NCBI RefSeq assembly: GCF_000621725.1
Contig: NZ_JHXM01000002.1
Location: forward strand, 1-64,000
DNA: 64,000 bases
DNA from: Xylanibacter brevis ATCC 19188
GTDB lineage: Bacteria; Bacteroidota; Bacteroidia; Bacteroidales; Bacteroidaceae
Direction: 5' to 3'
Part shown: positions 8,896 through 17,462 of the stretch, one piece after another
Layout of the letters: each line of letters opens with the position of its first letter
How positions within the stretch are numbered: position 1 is the first letter of the stretch
Translations under genes and position numbers: made by a program
Notes under the pieces: generated by a model
What the model saw: only the letters and a program-made list of their open reading frames with translations
What the model was told of the DNA's origin: nothing
Database searches by the model: none

Positions 8896-9174
8896 TGTTC
8901 TTTCTCTTTTGAGAGGTAAGAGAAAGAGTTTAAAACACCAGTAGTTTTACTTTTGATTTTGTTCCAGCCCCTGGAATGGTCTATTCCAGCCCCTGGATGG
9001 GGTGGATCTAGCCCCTAGAATGAGCGCATCCAGCCCCTGGATAGCGAACTTCCAGGGGCTGGATGCGGATCAAAACTTACCGAATTAGAAGTCAATACTG
9101 GCACTATTAGAAGTCAATACTGCCACTCTTAGGAAATGAAACGGCTGCTTTTGCGATGCGAAACCATAGCTTTT
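8896..9174. repeat. Array A: 15-bp dyad modules on a 22-bp period
   Basis: Fifteen-bp modules separated by 7-bp spacers start every 22 bp. The core run is TTCCAGCCCCTGGAA (8962), TTCCAGCCCCTGGAT (8984), ATCTAGCCCCTAGAA (9006), ATCCAGCCCCTGGAT (9028) and TTCCAGGGGCTGGAT (9050). It continues with AAAACTTACCGAATT (9072), AATACTGGCACTATT (9094), AATACTGCCACTCTT (9116), GAAACGGCTGCTTTT (9138) and GAAACCATAGCTTTT (9160). Before the core lie AGTAGTTTTACTTTT (8940) and a hairpin (CTTTCTCTT 8900 with AAGAGAAAG 8918). Spacers include TGGTCTA, GGGGTGG, TGAGCGC and AGCGAAC. It occupies the gap between two convergent genes; 9175-9231 shows nothing further. Confidence 0.85.
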
Positions 9175-9231
9175 ATGGGGTTAGGTAGCGGCGGTTATGC
9201 TCTGAAACCTACGAAACAGGCTACTTGTTGC

Positions 9232-10488
9232 TTATTTGAAACTCTGAAGCTCGTAGAGTGCATCCAAAGCCTTGCCCGTGTTGTTGTCGAAAAGACTAGC
9301 GTTATACCAATCTGTGTTCAGGTTGCCAGTGGCGCCCTTGGCATTGGCCTCGGCCCACCACCACGACAGACCATTCACCTGTGGATGACTCTTCAAAAGA
9401 GAAATCAAATCTGTGGTGTATTTCTTCTGTCCTTCGTTGGAGTAGGGGTAGGTGCTCTGCAAATCAGTTGTAGTGCCCGGTACGACCCATTTCCATGGAT
9501 AGCCGGTTTCCACAATCTGGATGTCTTTGCCATATTTCTTGTTTTCCAGCGTAGTAAGGGTGTTTTCTAAAACAGACAGAGCCCCATGGAAGTAGGGATA
9601 GTAACTCAGACCGATGATGTCGAAGTCAATCTGGGCCTCCTTCATGCGGTCGAAGTAATCTGTCAATACGTTGACCTTTGGCACGCGCTCGCTGTGTAGG
9701 ATGATCTTGGCCTGCGGACAAACCTCGCGACAGGCTTTGCTTGCCTCGCGCAGCAAGTCGAAGAAGCGATTCCAATTGTCAGCAGAACTCGTGGAATAAC
9801 AGCGGTTGGCCGAGGTACCCTTGGCACCCCATAACATGCCATAGCTAATCTCGTTGCCAGTCTGGATGAAGTCGGGTGCAGCACCATTGTCTTTCAGCTG
9901 TTGCAGACAGTCGCGGGTGTATTCATAGAGCTTTGTCTTCAGCTGGTCGTCGTTGAGCGATTGCCAGTCTTGTGGTGTCCACTGCTTGCTAGGGTCGGCA
10001 TAGGTGTCGCTATAGTGGAAGTCGAGCATGAACAGCATGCCGGCATCCTTGATGCGCTTTCCCAGTGTAGTCACGAAGTCGAGATCTTGGACCACCTCTT
10101 TCTTGTTGACATCGTCGGTGATGGCCTGGCCTTTTACCGGGTCAACGAACAGACGCACACGGATGGTGTTCCAACCTTGTTCCCTGACGAAAGACACCAG
10201 GTCGGTAATGGCATTGCCATTCTTGTCTTTGAACTGAGCCCCCTGCTCTTCGTATTTGGGTAGCAGGGATATGTCGCCACCAACGTACTTCAACGCTGGC
10301 ACATGCATGGTGATGCTGTCTATGGTATTAGTCTGGATATTGCCATTCAGCGTGGAGCCATTGTTGGAAAACGTCACCTGACTAGCTGTGCGCGTGTCGC
10401 CTTGAGTGCAGAGATAGAATGATTGTGCGTGCGATAGACCGACACTCGTCATGATAAAAAATAGAAGGGTTAATTTGCGTAGATTCAT
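9232..10488 (-). CDS. Arabinogalactan endo-beta-1,4-galactanase, GH53
   Basis: Secreted 418-aa GH53 enzyme cutting beta-1,4-galactan, the common side chain of rhamnogalacturonan I. A signal peptide (MNLRKLTLLFFIMTSVGLSHA) precedes about 75 residues without recognised domain, then the catalytic TIM barrel. Family motifs are clear: YVGGDISLLPKYEEQGAQF, GWNTIRVRLFVDP, DFHYSDTYADPSKQ, the acid/base Glu in IQTGNEISYGMLW, and the nucleophile Glu in IVETGYPW. Length suits the family. It has its own promoter at 10522-10530 and stands alone, convergent with the DUF5107-TPR gene. Its 3' side is the 22-bp-period array A. Confidence 0.93.
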   Translation of the reverse strand: MNLRKLTLLFFIMTSVGLSHAQSFYLCTQGDTRTASQVTFSNNGSTLNGNIQTNTIDSITMHVPALKYVGGDISLLPKYEEQGAQFKDKNGNAITDLVSFVREQGWNTIRVRLFVDPVKGQAITDDVNKKEVVQDLDFVTTLGKRIKDAGMLFMLDFHYSDTYADPSKQWTPQDWQSLNDDQLKTKLYEYTRDCLQQLKDNGAAPDFIQTGNEISYGMLWGAKGTSANRCYSTSSADNWNRFFDLLREASKACREVCPQAKIILHSERVPKVNVLTDYFDRMKEAQIDFDIIGLSYYPYFHGALSVLENTLTTLENKKYGKDIQIVETGYPWKWVVPGTTTDLQSTYPYSNEGQKKYTTDLISLLKSHPQVNGLSWWWAEANAKGATGNLNTDWYNASLFDNNTGKALDALYELQSFK

Positions 10489-10521
10489 TGTTAGTGTGTT
10501 TTAAGTGATTTTCTTCTGTTG

Positions 10522-10530
10522 GCAAAATTA
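10522..10530 (-). promoter_or_regulatory. -7 promoter element of GH53
   Basis: Minus-strand TAATTTTGC, an exact TAnnTTTGC match, 33 bp before the GH53 start codon. Confidence 0.7.
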
Positions 10531-10615
10531 CTATTTTTTTCAATATTCGAACGTAAAATATTGTTCTATTTTAGTTAAAACTCCTAAAATTTTTGCGGAT
10601 ACTTAATTTTTTTTC

Positions 10616-10624
10616 TACTTTTGC
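10616..10624 (+). promoter_or_regulatory. -7 promoter element of the histidine kinase-comEC unit
   Basis: TACTTTTGC lies only 9 bp before the ATG at 10634. Either the leader is very short or translation starts at the second ATG, 10646. Confidence 0.7.
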
Positions 10625-10633
10625 AATAACCTA

Positions 10634-11467
10634 ATGAGATCAACGATGAACTGGGAACTCATTTTTTACATATCACTCTTTGTTTATATCTTCGTCTATA
10701 TCATGGGACGAAGGAACTTGATGCGCACCATTTGGAAGCGCAATCATCAGTTGCGTATCGCACTCGACCGTGCAGAAGAATCCGACCGCATGAAGTCGGC
10801 CTTCATCCGCTCGATGAGTCATGAGATACGAACACCCCTCAATGCTATTAATGGTTTCTCGCAGGTGCTCTGTCTGAACGGCATGGACCTGAGCGAGCAT
10901 GAGCGTATGGAGCTGGAACAGCGCATATCGACGAATGTGGAGATCATCACCGTGATCATCAACGAACTGCTGGAGCTGGCCCACGGCGAGAGTATCGTGG
11001 TGGAACAGGAGCGCACGCCGATGCGCGTGAACGAGGTGTGCAAGAATGTGTTGAACCTGGCCAAGGCTTCCCAGCGTAAGGATCTGATGTTCTCGTTCGA
11101 GAGCGAGTTGCCCGACGACTACATCATCAATAGTAATCCGAACATCGTGACCGAGATATTGAATAAGGTGCTCAACAATGCCGTGAAGTTTACGGAGGAG
11201 GGTGGCATCACGTTGGGCTGCCGATTGCACGAGTTCAACCTCCAGATCACAGTCACCGACACGGGTATCGGCATACCAGTGGATAAGTTTGACGAGGTGT
11301 TCGAGAACTTTGTCAAGTTGAACGAATATAGCGAGGGCGTAGGACTGGGGCTGCCCATCAGTCGTCGTCTTGCCGAGGCGCTGCACGGTAAGTTGTATAT
11401 CGACCGTACGTATTACGAGGGCACACGCTTTGTCCTGGAGCTGCCCATCAAACCATTGGAAGAGTAA
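10634..11467 (+). CDS. Membrane-anchored sensor histidine kinase, no linked regulator
   Basis: Kinase of 277 aa (273 if the ATG at 10646 is used). One membrane segment (WELIFYISLFVYIFVYIM) leads almost directly into a HisKA domain with the phospho-accepting His63 in SMSHEIRTPLNAINGFSQVL. The HATPase_c domain shows the N box (NKVLNNAVKFTEEGG), the DTGIGIP G1 box and GVGLGLPISRRLAEALHG. There is essentially no sensor domain outside the membrane, no receiver domain, and no response regulator nearby. It shares its architecture and the phrase GFSQVL with the kinase at 23001. It is followed after 6 bp by the ComEC-like gene, apparently as one transcript. Signal and partner are unknown. Confidence 0.9.
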   Translation: MRSTMNWELIFYISLFVYIFVYIMGRRNLMRTIWKRNHQLRIALDRAEESDRMKSAFIRSMSHEIRTPLNAINGFSQVLCLNGMDLSEHERMELEQRISTNVEIITVIINELLELAHGESIVVEQERTPMRVNEVCKNVLNLAKASQRKDLMFSFESELPDDYIINSNPNIVTEILNKVLNNAVKFTEEGGITLGCRLHEFNLQITVTDTGIGIPVDKFDEVFENFVKLNEYSEGVGLGLPISRRLAEALHGKLYIDRTYYEGTRFVLELPIKPLEE

Positions 11468-11473
11468 ACACAC

Positions 11474-12526
11474 GTGAACAGCGGCATGAGGCGATTGCAT
11501 TTCACAGCACTATTGGGACTCACCATTTGTATGATGGTGGGTCTCATTTTGTATAATAGCTTCCACCCGGCCGACGAGCAGGCGCGGCACGCTTCACAGG
11601 CTCCTTCTGCGCACAAAATGATGGATAACTATCGTCACCAGATGGCTGCACGATATGCCACGCTGACCACCGATGAGGCCGACCGCAGTGTGCTGGCGGC
11701 GATGACACTGGGCGAAAAGAAAGGGGTGAGCCGCGAACTGAGGCGAATTTATGCAGTGACGGGAGCTGCTCATGTGCTGGCGCTGAGCGGATTGCATCTC
11801 AGCATCATCTATATGTTGCTGATGAGGCTGACGCTGAACAGACAGCGGAGCATATTGGTGCAGACGCTGATCCTCTCGATGGTGTGGGGCTACACGCTGC
11901 TCACGGGCCTGGCCACGAGCACGGTGCGTTCTGCTATCATGCTGACCGTCTATTCGCTGCTGTCGCTGGGTGGGCGGCGCGGCCAACCGCTCAACGTGTT
12001 GGCACTGACGGCCCTGATCCTGATGCTGGCCGACCGCACGGTGGTGTATGACATCGGTTTCCAGTTGTCGTTTGCAGCGGTATTGTCCATCATCTTCATC
12101 ACGTCTGTGGTCGATGAACTGGTGGATAAGAGCTGGATGATGGCGCATCCGCTTGTCAAATGGATGTGGGATTTGATGGTAGTGTCGGTAGCTGCGCAGA
12201 TAGGCGTGGCGCCGCTGTTGGCCTATCATTTCGGTACGTTCTCCCCCTATTTCCTGTTGACCAACCTCATAGCTATTCCTTCGGTCACCGTCATCCTGTA
12301 TCTGGCATTGATTTTCTGGGTGACACCCTTCGATGTGGTCGGTGAGCTGCTGGTGGGAGTGGTACATATATTAAATAAGGTACTTGCGCTGTTGGCACAA
12401 ATACCTTATTCAGTGATTGACAATCTGCATCCTTCAGTAGTGCAGACCATACTTATCTATGTGGGCTTTGGATGCTGGTATGCAGCCGTCCTAAAGCTCT
12501 TACAGAAGTCTCAAAATATCGTTTAG
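11474..12526 (+). CDS. ComEC/Rec2-type membrane protein, competence domain only
   Basis: Polytopic membrane protein of 350 aa corresponding to the central Competence domain of ComEC, the channel that moves single-stranded DNA across the inner membrane. Conserved signatures are GVSRELRRIYAVTGAAHVLALSGLHLSIIY, TGLATSTVRSAIM and YDIGFQLSFAAV. The N-terminal OB/DUF4131 region and the C-terminal metallo-beta-lactamase domain of full-length ComEC (usually 650-800 aa) are absent. The frame uses GTG at 11474; ATG at 11486 is an alternative giving MRRLHFTALLGL, a start just before TM1. It follows the kinase by 6 bp and its end overlaps the convergent rseP end by 27 bp. Whether it moves DNA is unknown. 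Confidence 0.85.
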   Translation: MNSGMRRLHFTALLGLTICMMVGLILYNSFHPADEQARHASQAPSAHKMMDNYRHQMAARYATLTTDEADRSVLAAMTLGEKKGVSRELRRIYAVTGAAHVLALSGLHLSIIYMLLMRLTLNRQRSILVQTLILSMVWGYTLLTGLATSTVRSAIMLTVYSLLSLGGRRGQPLNVLALTALILMLADRTVVYDIGFQLSFAAVLSIIFITSVVDELVDKSWMMAHPLVKWMWDLMVVSVAAQIGVAPLLAYHFGTFSPYFLLTNLIAIPSVTVILYLALIFWVTPFDVVGELLVGVVHILNKVLALLAQIPYSVIDNLHPSVVQTILIYVGFGCWYAAVLKLLQKSQNIV

Positions 12527-13867
12527 GTTGGCAACGATCATCAGCAGGATGACAATGCCGAAACCTACATACTCTGCGCGTATCATGAAGGCCTCAGAGG
12601 GCTTGCGGTGTGTGATCATCTCGTAGATGAGGAACAGCACGTGACCACCGTCGAGAGCTGGGATAGGCAGGATGTTCATGAAGGCCAGGATGATGCTGAG
12701 GAAAGCCGTCATCAGCCAGAACTGATGCCAGTTCCAAGTGGCAGGGAACAGGTTGCCAATGGTGCCGAAGCCGCCGAGCGACTTGACGCCGTCAGAGGTG
12801 AAGACATACTTCAGGTCGTCCACATACGAGGCAAGCACGTTCCAACCGTACTTTATACCAGCGGGGAAGCTCTCAAAGAAGCTATACTCGGTGGTGACAG
12901 GCTCGTAGATAGCCTTTGGCGAGAAGCCAAGTTTCATCTCGGAATTCAATGTGGTGCTGGCGCGGTACGTGCGGCCCTGCTGACGATAGACGAGGGTGAT
13001 AGCACGGGCAGCCAACTGCTCTTGTGGTGTCTGTGCGGCTTTGAACACATCGCTCATTCTGCCAATCTCATCTACAAACTGATTGTAGGAGTTGATGGCC
13101 TTGCCATTGATGCTCAGCAATACGGCACCTTTCTGAAGACCGGCGGCAGCAGCTGCTGTGTTGGGCAGTACGCTATCGACCACGGCAGGAAGATAGGCAC
13201 GACAGAAGATGGGTGCCGACTGAATCATCTCCAGCAGGTTCAGGTCGCCGGGCAGGGTGACGGTGGCAGGCTGTCCTTGGCGCAGCACGTCCACCTGCTT
13301 TGCTTCTGAGATAGAGCGGAACAGGTCGCTGCCAAACTTCTCGAAGGGTTGGCCGTCTGCAGCCAGCAGGACGTCGCCATCCTTGAAGCCAAGTTCGTGG
13401 GCCTGCTTGTTGAACTCCATGCCTTGTGTCATCTCGCTGACGGGTACATACGACTCGCCCCAAGTGTAGAGCACCATAGAATAGATGAACAGCGCCAGGA
13501 TGAAGTTGACCAGCACACCGCCAATCATGATGAACAGGCGCTGCCATGCTGGCTTAGCGCGAAACTCCCAGGGCTGCACGGGCTGCTTCATCTGCTCGGT
13601 GTCGAAACTCTCGTCGATCATACCGGCAATCTTGCAGTAGCCTCCCAGGGGAAGCCAACCGATGCCGTACTCGGTGTCGCTCTTCTTAGGCTTAAACTTG
13701 AGAAGGGCGCCTTTCCATTTGGCGATGCTGACGTCGAAAAAGAGGTAGAACTTCTCTACGCGTACGCCAAAGAGCTTAGAGAAGAAAAAGTGGCCTCCTT
13801 CGTGAAGGAGCACAAGCAGTCCGATGGCAAGCATGAACTGCAGGAGTTTTATGAGAAATACTTCCAT
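12500..13867 (-). CDS. rseP: Site-2 intramembrane zinc protease RseP
   Basis: Inner-membrane metalloprotease of 455 aa that cuts anti-sigma factors and signal-peptide remnants within the membrane. The zinc motif HEGGH lies at residues 22-26 inside TM1 and the second metal site is in NILPIPALDGGHVLF near the C-terminus. Two PDZ-like regions lie between, one around GMEFNKQAHELGFKDGDVLLAADGQ and one around AAAAAGLQKGAVLLSINGK. It is the last gene of the tsaB-DUF4290-murA-rimM-dxr-rseP run, 28 bp after dxr, an order found in Bacteroidota where dxr and rseP are neighbours. Its 3' end overlaps the convergent ComEC-like gene. Confidence 0.95.
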   Translation of the reverse strand: MEVFLIKLLQFMLAIGLLVLLHEGGHFFFSKLFGVRVEKFYLFFDVSIAKWKGALLKFKPKKSDTEYGIGWLPLGGYCKIAGMIDESFDTEQMKQPVQPWEFRAKPAWQRLFIMIGGVLVNFILALFIYSMVLYTWGESYVPVSEMTQGMEFNKQAHELGFKDGDVLLAADGQPFEKFGSDLFRSISEAKQVDVLRQGQPATVTLPGDLNLLEMIQSAPIFCRAYLPAVVDSVLPNTAAAAAGLQKGAVLLSINGKAINSYNQFVDEIGRMSDVFKAAQTPQEQLAARAITLVYRQQGRTYRASTTLNSEMKLGFSPKAIYEPVTTEYSFFESFPAGIKYGWNVLASYVDDLKYVFTSDGVKSLGGFGTIGNLFPATWNWHQFWLMTAFLSIILAFMNILPIPALDGGHVLFLIYEMITHRKPSEAFMIRAEYVGFGIVILLMIVANLNDILRLL

Positions 13868-13895
13868 GTTGTTCTTGTTGGGTGTTTGTGGTTAA

Positions 13896-15041
13896 TTATA
13901 AGAGCTCCGTGGCGATGCGACGTGCCTCGGCATCGGAGTTGAGATAGTCTTCGTAGGTGGGGGCCTTCACAAAGGTGGCGCGCTGCATGGTCTGGGCAAT
14001 GATGTCGCCCATCTGCAGGAATCCGCAACGGTCCTCGAGGAAGGCGCGGTTCACGATCTCGTTGGCTGCATTGACAATACAGGGCATGTTGCCTCCCTGA
14101 CGAATGGCTTCGTAGGCCATGGCCAGACAGCGGAACTTGTTGAGGTCGGGCTCGAAGAACTCGAGGGGCTGCTTGAACAAGTCCAGGCGCTGACCGCTGA
14201 GGGGCAGACGCTGTGGGAAGGAGAAGGCATATTGGATGGGTAAGCGCATGTCGGGCACGCCGAGCTGTGCTTTCACCGAACCGTCCTGGAACTGTACGGC
14301 TGAGTGTACGATGCTCTGGGGGTGTACCAATACCTGTATCTGCGAAGCCTCGACGCCAAAGAGCCATTTGGCTTCAATCACCTCGAAGCCCTTGTTCATC
14401 ATCGAAGCAGAGTCGATAGTGATCTTGGCGCCCATATCCCAGGTGGGATGACGCAGTGCATCAGCCTTGGTGACGTGTGCAATCTCTTCCATGCTCTTCA
14501 AGCGGAAAGGACCGCCCGAGGCTGTCAGCAGAATCTTGTCGATGGGGTTGTTGTCCTCGCCCACCAGGCTCTGGAAGATGGCAGAATGCTCACTGTCAAC
14601 AGGCAGGATGGAGGCGCGGTTCTCAAGGGCCAGCTTGCAGATCAGTTCACCGGCCACCACCAGTGTCTCTTTGTTGGCCAGACAGATGGTCTTATGAGCC
14701 TTGATGGCATGGATGGTGGGAGAAAGGCCGGCAAAACCAACCATGGCGGTCAGAACCATGTCGATAGGACCTGCTTCCACAATCTCGTCGAGCGCACGCG
14801 CACCGGCATAGACCTTCACGTCGGGCATGTCGCTCATCAGCTGTTTGAGTTCTTCGTAGCGAGCTTCGTTGGCAATGACAACGGCAGCAGGCTTGAATTT
14901 ATGGGCCTGCTGAGCCAGGAGCTCCACTTTATTGTTGGCCGTCAGGCAATACACCTCGTAGAGGTCGGCATGCTCCTCGATGACTTCAAGGGCTTGTGTG
15001 CCGATAGAGCCTGTAGAACCAAGAATTGCTATTTGTTTCAT
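13896..15041 (-). CDS. dxr: 1-deoxy-D-xylulose 5-phosphate reductoisomerase
   Basis: Cytoplasmic enzyme of 381 aa that makes 2-C-methyl-D-erythritol 4-phosphate, the committed step of the MEP isoprenoid pathway and the target of fosmidomycin. The NADPH-binding N-terminus is ILGSTGSIGTQALEVI. Active-site motifs include ANKETLVVAGELI, PVDSEHSAIFQSL and LLTASGGPFR, and the metal and substrate loop is MNKGFEVIEAKWLFG. The length is normal. The start codon overlaps the rimM stop by 4 bp (ATGA), so translation is coupled within the operon. Confidence 0.97.
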   Translation of the reverse strand: MKQIAILGSTGSIGTQALEVIEEHADLYEVYCLTANNKVELLAQQAHKFKPAAVVIANEARYEELKQLMSDMPDVKVYAGARALDEIVEAGPIDMVLTAMVGFAGLSPTIHAIKAHKTICLANKETLVVAGELICKLALENRASILPVDSEHSAIFQSLVGEDNNPIDKILLTASGGPFRLKSMEEIAHVTKADALRHPTWDMGAKITIDSASMMNKGFEVIEAKWLFGVEASQIQVLVHPQSIVHSAVQFQDGSVKAQLGVPDMRLPIQYAFSFPQRLPLSGQRLDLFKQPLEFFEPDLNKFRCLAMAYEAIRQGGNMPCIVNAANEIVNRAFLEDRCGFLQMGDIIAQTMQRATFVKAPTYEDYLNSDAEARRIATELL

Positions 15042-15544
15042 ATGTCAAAGATGCCCTGAGGCAGGGCCATTGTTATTGTTTTCTTGTTTTGATCAATTGC
15101 TGTGATAAGATCCTCGGAGGCGGGGATGAGTTGTCCGTCTTCCAGACAAAACAGGATATTGATGGTGGAATCGTCGATGCTGGCAATGCGTCCCACCGTC
15201 TTCTGACTGTCGTGGTCGATGATAGAAAAGCCAACAAGGAAGGTCCAGGTGATGTCCTCCTGATCTTCGTTCATGTCGCGTGGCAGGAACACATCGCAGT
15301 TGGTCAGTTCCTTTGCGCGCTCAAGTGTGTCGATGTCGCAGAACTTCACCAGCGCGGTGGAGTCGGAACGGAAACGGTATTCTTCCATGAAGAACGGCAC
15401 CAGGATGCCATCGACCTCCAGGATGAGGTAGTCGGCATCGGCACGGTCGAAGATGTCGTCATCGAACATGAAGCTGATTTCGCCCTTCACGCCGTGCGCC
15501 TTTCCCAGTTTTCCTATCTTATAGACGTCTTCTTTGCGTATCAT
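15038..15544 (-). CDS. rimM: Ribosome maturation factor RimM
   Basis: Protein of 168 aa that assists maturation of the head of the 30S subunit through S19 and 16S rRNA. The N-terminal beta-barrel begins VYKIGKLGKAHGVKGEISF, the family hallmark, and the C-terminal PRC-barrel spans about residues 98-165 (TFLVGFSIIDHDSQKTVGRI). Four-base overlaps at both ends link it to murA upstream and dxr downstream. In Proteobacteria rimM usually lies with rpsP and trmD; the murA-rimM-dxr arrangement seen here is a Bacteroidota pattern. Confidence 0.94.
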   Translation of the reverse strand: MIRKEDVYKIGKLGKAHGVKGEISFMFDDDIFDRADADYLILEVDGILVPFFMEEYRFRSDSTALVKFCDIDTLERAKELTNCDVFLPRDMNEDQEDITWTFLVGFSIIDHDSQKTVGRIASIDDSTINILFCLEDGQLIPASEDLITAIDQNKKTITMALPQGIFDI

Positions 15545-16845
15545 ATGCGTTGAATCTTTGCGCCAAGGGCATTCAGGCGTCCTTCAATATTCTCGTAACC
15601 GCGGTCTATCTGCTCAATATTATCGATGCGGCTCACGCCTTTGGCGCTCATGGCAGCGATGAGCAGGGCGATACCTGCACGGATGTCGGGACTCGACATG
15701 CGGCCACCACGAAGCTGAAGCTTGCGGTCGTGACCCACGATCACCGCGCGATGGGGGTCGCAAAGAATGATCTGTGCGCCCATGTCGATGAGCTTATCGA
15801 CAAAGAACAGACGACTCTCAAACATCTTCTGGTGCACCAGCACAGAACCGCGTGCCTGTGTGGCCACGGTGATCAGCACCGAAAGGAGGTCGGGCGTCAG
15901 GCCAGGCCAGGGTGCATCGGCAAGTGTGAGGATGGTGCCGTCAATAAAAGACTGTATCTCGTAGTGACGCATGCGGGGGATGAAGAGGTCGTCGCCCTCT
16001 TCCTTCACCTTGATACCCATGCGACGGAACGTGTCGGGGATGATACCAAGGTCTTTGATAGAGACGTCCTTGATGCGTATGCCATCGCCAACCATGGCTG
16101 CCATACCAATGAATGAGCCTACCTCAATCATGTCGGGCAGGATGCGGTGGGTGGTGCCATGAAGGTGGTCAACGCCCTCGATGGTGAGCAGGTTGGATGC
16201 AATGCCGCTGATGCGTGCGCCCATGCTGTTCAGCATCTTGCAGAGCTGCTGCAGGTAGGGTTCGCATGCTGCGTTATAAATCGTTGTAGTACCTTTGGCC
16301 AGAACGGCAGCCATGACAATGTTGGCCGTACCGGTGACCGAAGCTTCGTCGAGCAACATATAGGTGCCTTTCAAGCGTGTGGCAGCTATCTCGTAAACGT
16401 TGCGTTCGGCTACGTGGTTGAACTGTGCTCCCAAGCGCTGGAAGCCCAGGAAGTGGGTGTCCAGACGGCGGCGGCCAATCTTGTCACCACCGGGTTTGGC
16501 GATGATGGCCTTACCCATACGTGCCAGCAGTGGTCCAATCATCATGACTGAGCCACGCAGTTGGGCACATTTCTGTACGAACTCGTCGCTCTCCAGGTAC
16601 TTCAGGTCCAGGTCGTCTGCCGTGAACGTATAGGTGGAGGGTTGGTCTTCCACAACCTTCACGCCGATATCCTTCAGCAACTGTATGAGATTCATCACGT
16701 CACGGATGTGAGGGATGTTGCTGATTGTGACAGGCTCGCTGGTGAGCAGAGACGCACAGATGACTTGCAGGGCCTCGTTCTTGGCACCTTGAGGAATAAT
16801 GGTTCCGCTGAGCAGATGACCTCCTTCTATTTGAAATGCTGACAT
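15541..16845 (-). CDS. murA: UDP-GlcNAc 1-carboxyvinyltransferase with Asp at the fosfomycin-target position
   Basis: Cytoplasmic enzyme of 434 aa that transfers enolpyruvate to UDP-GlcNAc, the first committed step of peptidoglycan synthesis. The N-terminus carries GGHLLSGTIIPQGAKNEAL (Lys and Asn of the active site). The flexible active-site loop reads KPGGDKIGRRRLDTHF, with Asp121 where E. coli MurA has Cys115, the residue alkylated by fosfomycin. Cys-to-Asp forms (mycobacteria, chlamydiae) are active and resistant. RGGRMSSPDIRAGIALLIAA lies near the C-terminus. It overlaps rimM by 4 bp and follows the DUF4290 gene by 14 bp. Confidence 0.96.
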   Translation of the reverse strand: MSAFQIEGGHLLSGTIIPQGAKNEALQVICASLLTSEPVTISNIPHIRDVMNLIQLLKDIGVKVVEDQPSTYTFTADDLDLKYLESDEFVQKCAQLRGSVMMIGPLLARMGKAIIAKPGGDKIGRRRLDTHFLGFQRLGAQFNHVAERNVYEIAATRLKGTYMLLDEASVTGTANIVMAAVLAKGTTTIYNAACEPYLQQLCKMLNSMGARISGIASNLLTIEGVDHLHGTTHRILPDMIEVGSFIGMAAMVGDGIRIKDVSIKDLGIIPDTFRRMGIKVKEEGDDLFIPRMRHYEIQSFIDGTILTLADAPWPGLTPDLLSVLITVATQARGSVLVHQKMFESRLFFVDKLIDMGAQIILCDPHRAVIVGHDRKLQLRGGRMSSPDIRAGIALLIAAMSAKGVSRIDNIEQIDRGYENIEGRLNALGAKIQRI

Positions 16846-16859
16846 GGGCAGGGGGCTGT

Positions 16860-17459
16860 TTACTTCTTTCTCTTGTTATTACGTTTGGGCTCCTCGTTCA
16901 TCTTCACGGGGGTGAAGGTGAAGTTTGCAAGGTCGAGCTGAATGACGCCATCGGTGAAACGGGCCAGATCATCGGCCACTTTCTCGTTGTCCATCGAACC
17001 GCGTCCCCACAAGGCGAGGTCGCGCTTCATCTGGTTGGCGGTCAGGCGGGTCAGCTCGTCGCGCTCTTCGCCGGGCTCCATGGTCTTCAACTTCTGGAAG
17101 AGCTCCTCCACCAGGTGGCCATAGTGGCGCAGGTGGGTGTGCTCTTGTGGAATGGCCATGGGCTTTGGCTTGGCATTGATGACGTCAGCATTGCTGATGT
17201 CAAAGGGCCAGTCGATGTCCAGCTGTTTGTGACTCATCAGATAGAGGTGGTCCCAGAGAGCTTGTTCATAGTCGGCATTGTCGCGTATGTGGGGAATCTT
17301 GGTCTCCATCAGGCGAACGATGGTCTTAGCACAGCGCAGACGCTCCTCTCGTGTGGGGAGTGTTACGGCGTGGTCCACCATCTTCTGAATCTCCCTGCCG
17401 TATTCCGGAAGCAGCAATGCTTCGCGTTGGGTGTTATAATCTAATCCTTTTATTTCCAT
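16860..17459 (-). CDS. DUF4290 family protein
   Basis: Protein of 199 aa without signal peptide or membrane segment, matching the Bacteroidota family DUF4290 (GLDYNTQREALLLPEYGREI and YEQALWDHLYLMSHKQLDID). Predicted mostly helical, with a lysine-rich tail (NNKRKK). It sits between tsaB (3 bp gap) and murA (14 bp gap) in an operon of cell-wall, ribosome and isoprenoid genes, which suggests a growth-related housekeeping role. No biochemical function is known to me. Confidence 0.85.
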   Translation of the reverse strand: MEIKGLDYNTQREALLLPEYGREIQKMVDHAVTLPTREERLRCAKTIVRLMETKIPHIRDNADYEQALWDHLYLMSHKQLDIDWPFDISNADVINAKPKPMAIPQEHTHLRHYGHLVEELFQKLKTMEPGEERDELTRLTANQMKRDLALWGRGSMDNEKVADDLARFTDGVIQLDLANFTFTPVKMNEEPKRNNKRKK

Positions 17460-17462
17460 ATT

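Noticed and set aside
8962..9064. CRISPR array interpretation of the 22-bp arrays
   Set aside because: Repeat units are 15 bp and variable, spacers are 7 bp, and no cas genes are present.
9136..9570. Plus-strand open frame of 144 codons starting in array A
   Set aside because: Runs antisense into the GH53 gene and has no recognisable family; its start lies in array modules.
10673..11500. Minus-strand open frame of 275 codons opposite the histidine kinase
   Set aside because: Antisense to clear HisKA and HATPase motifs.
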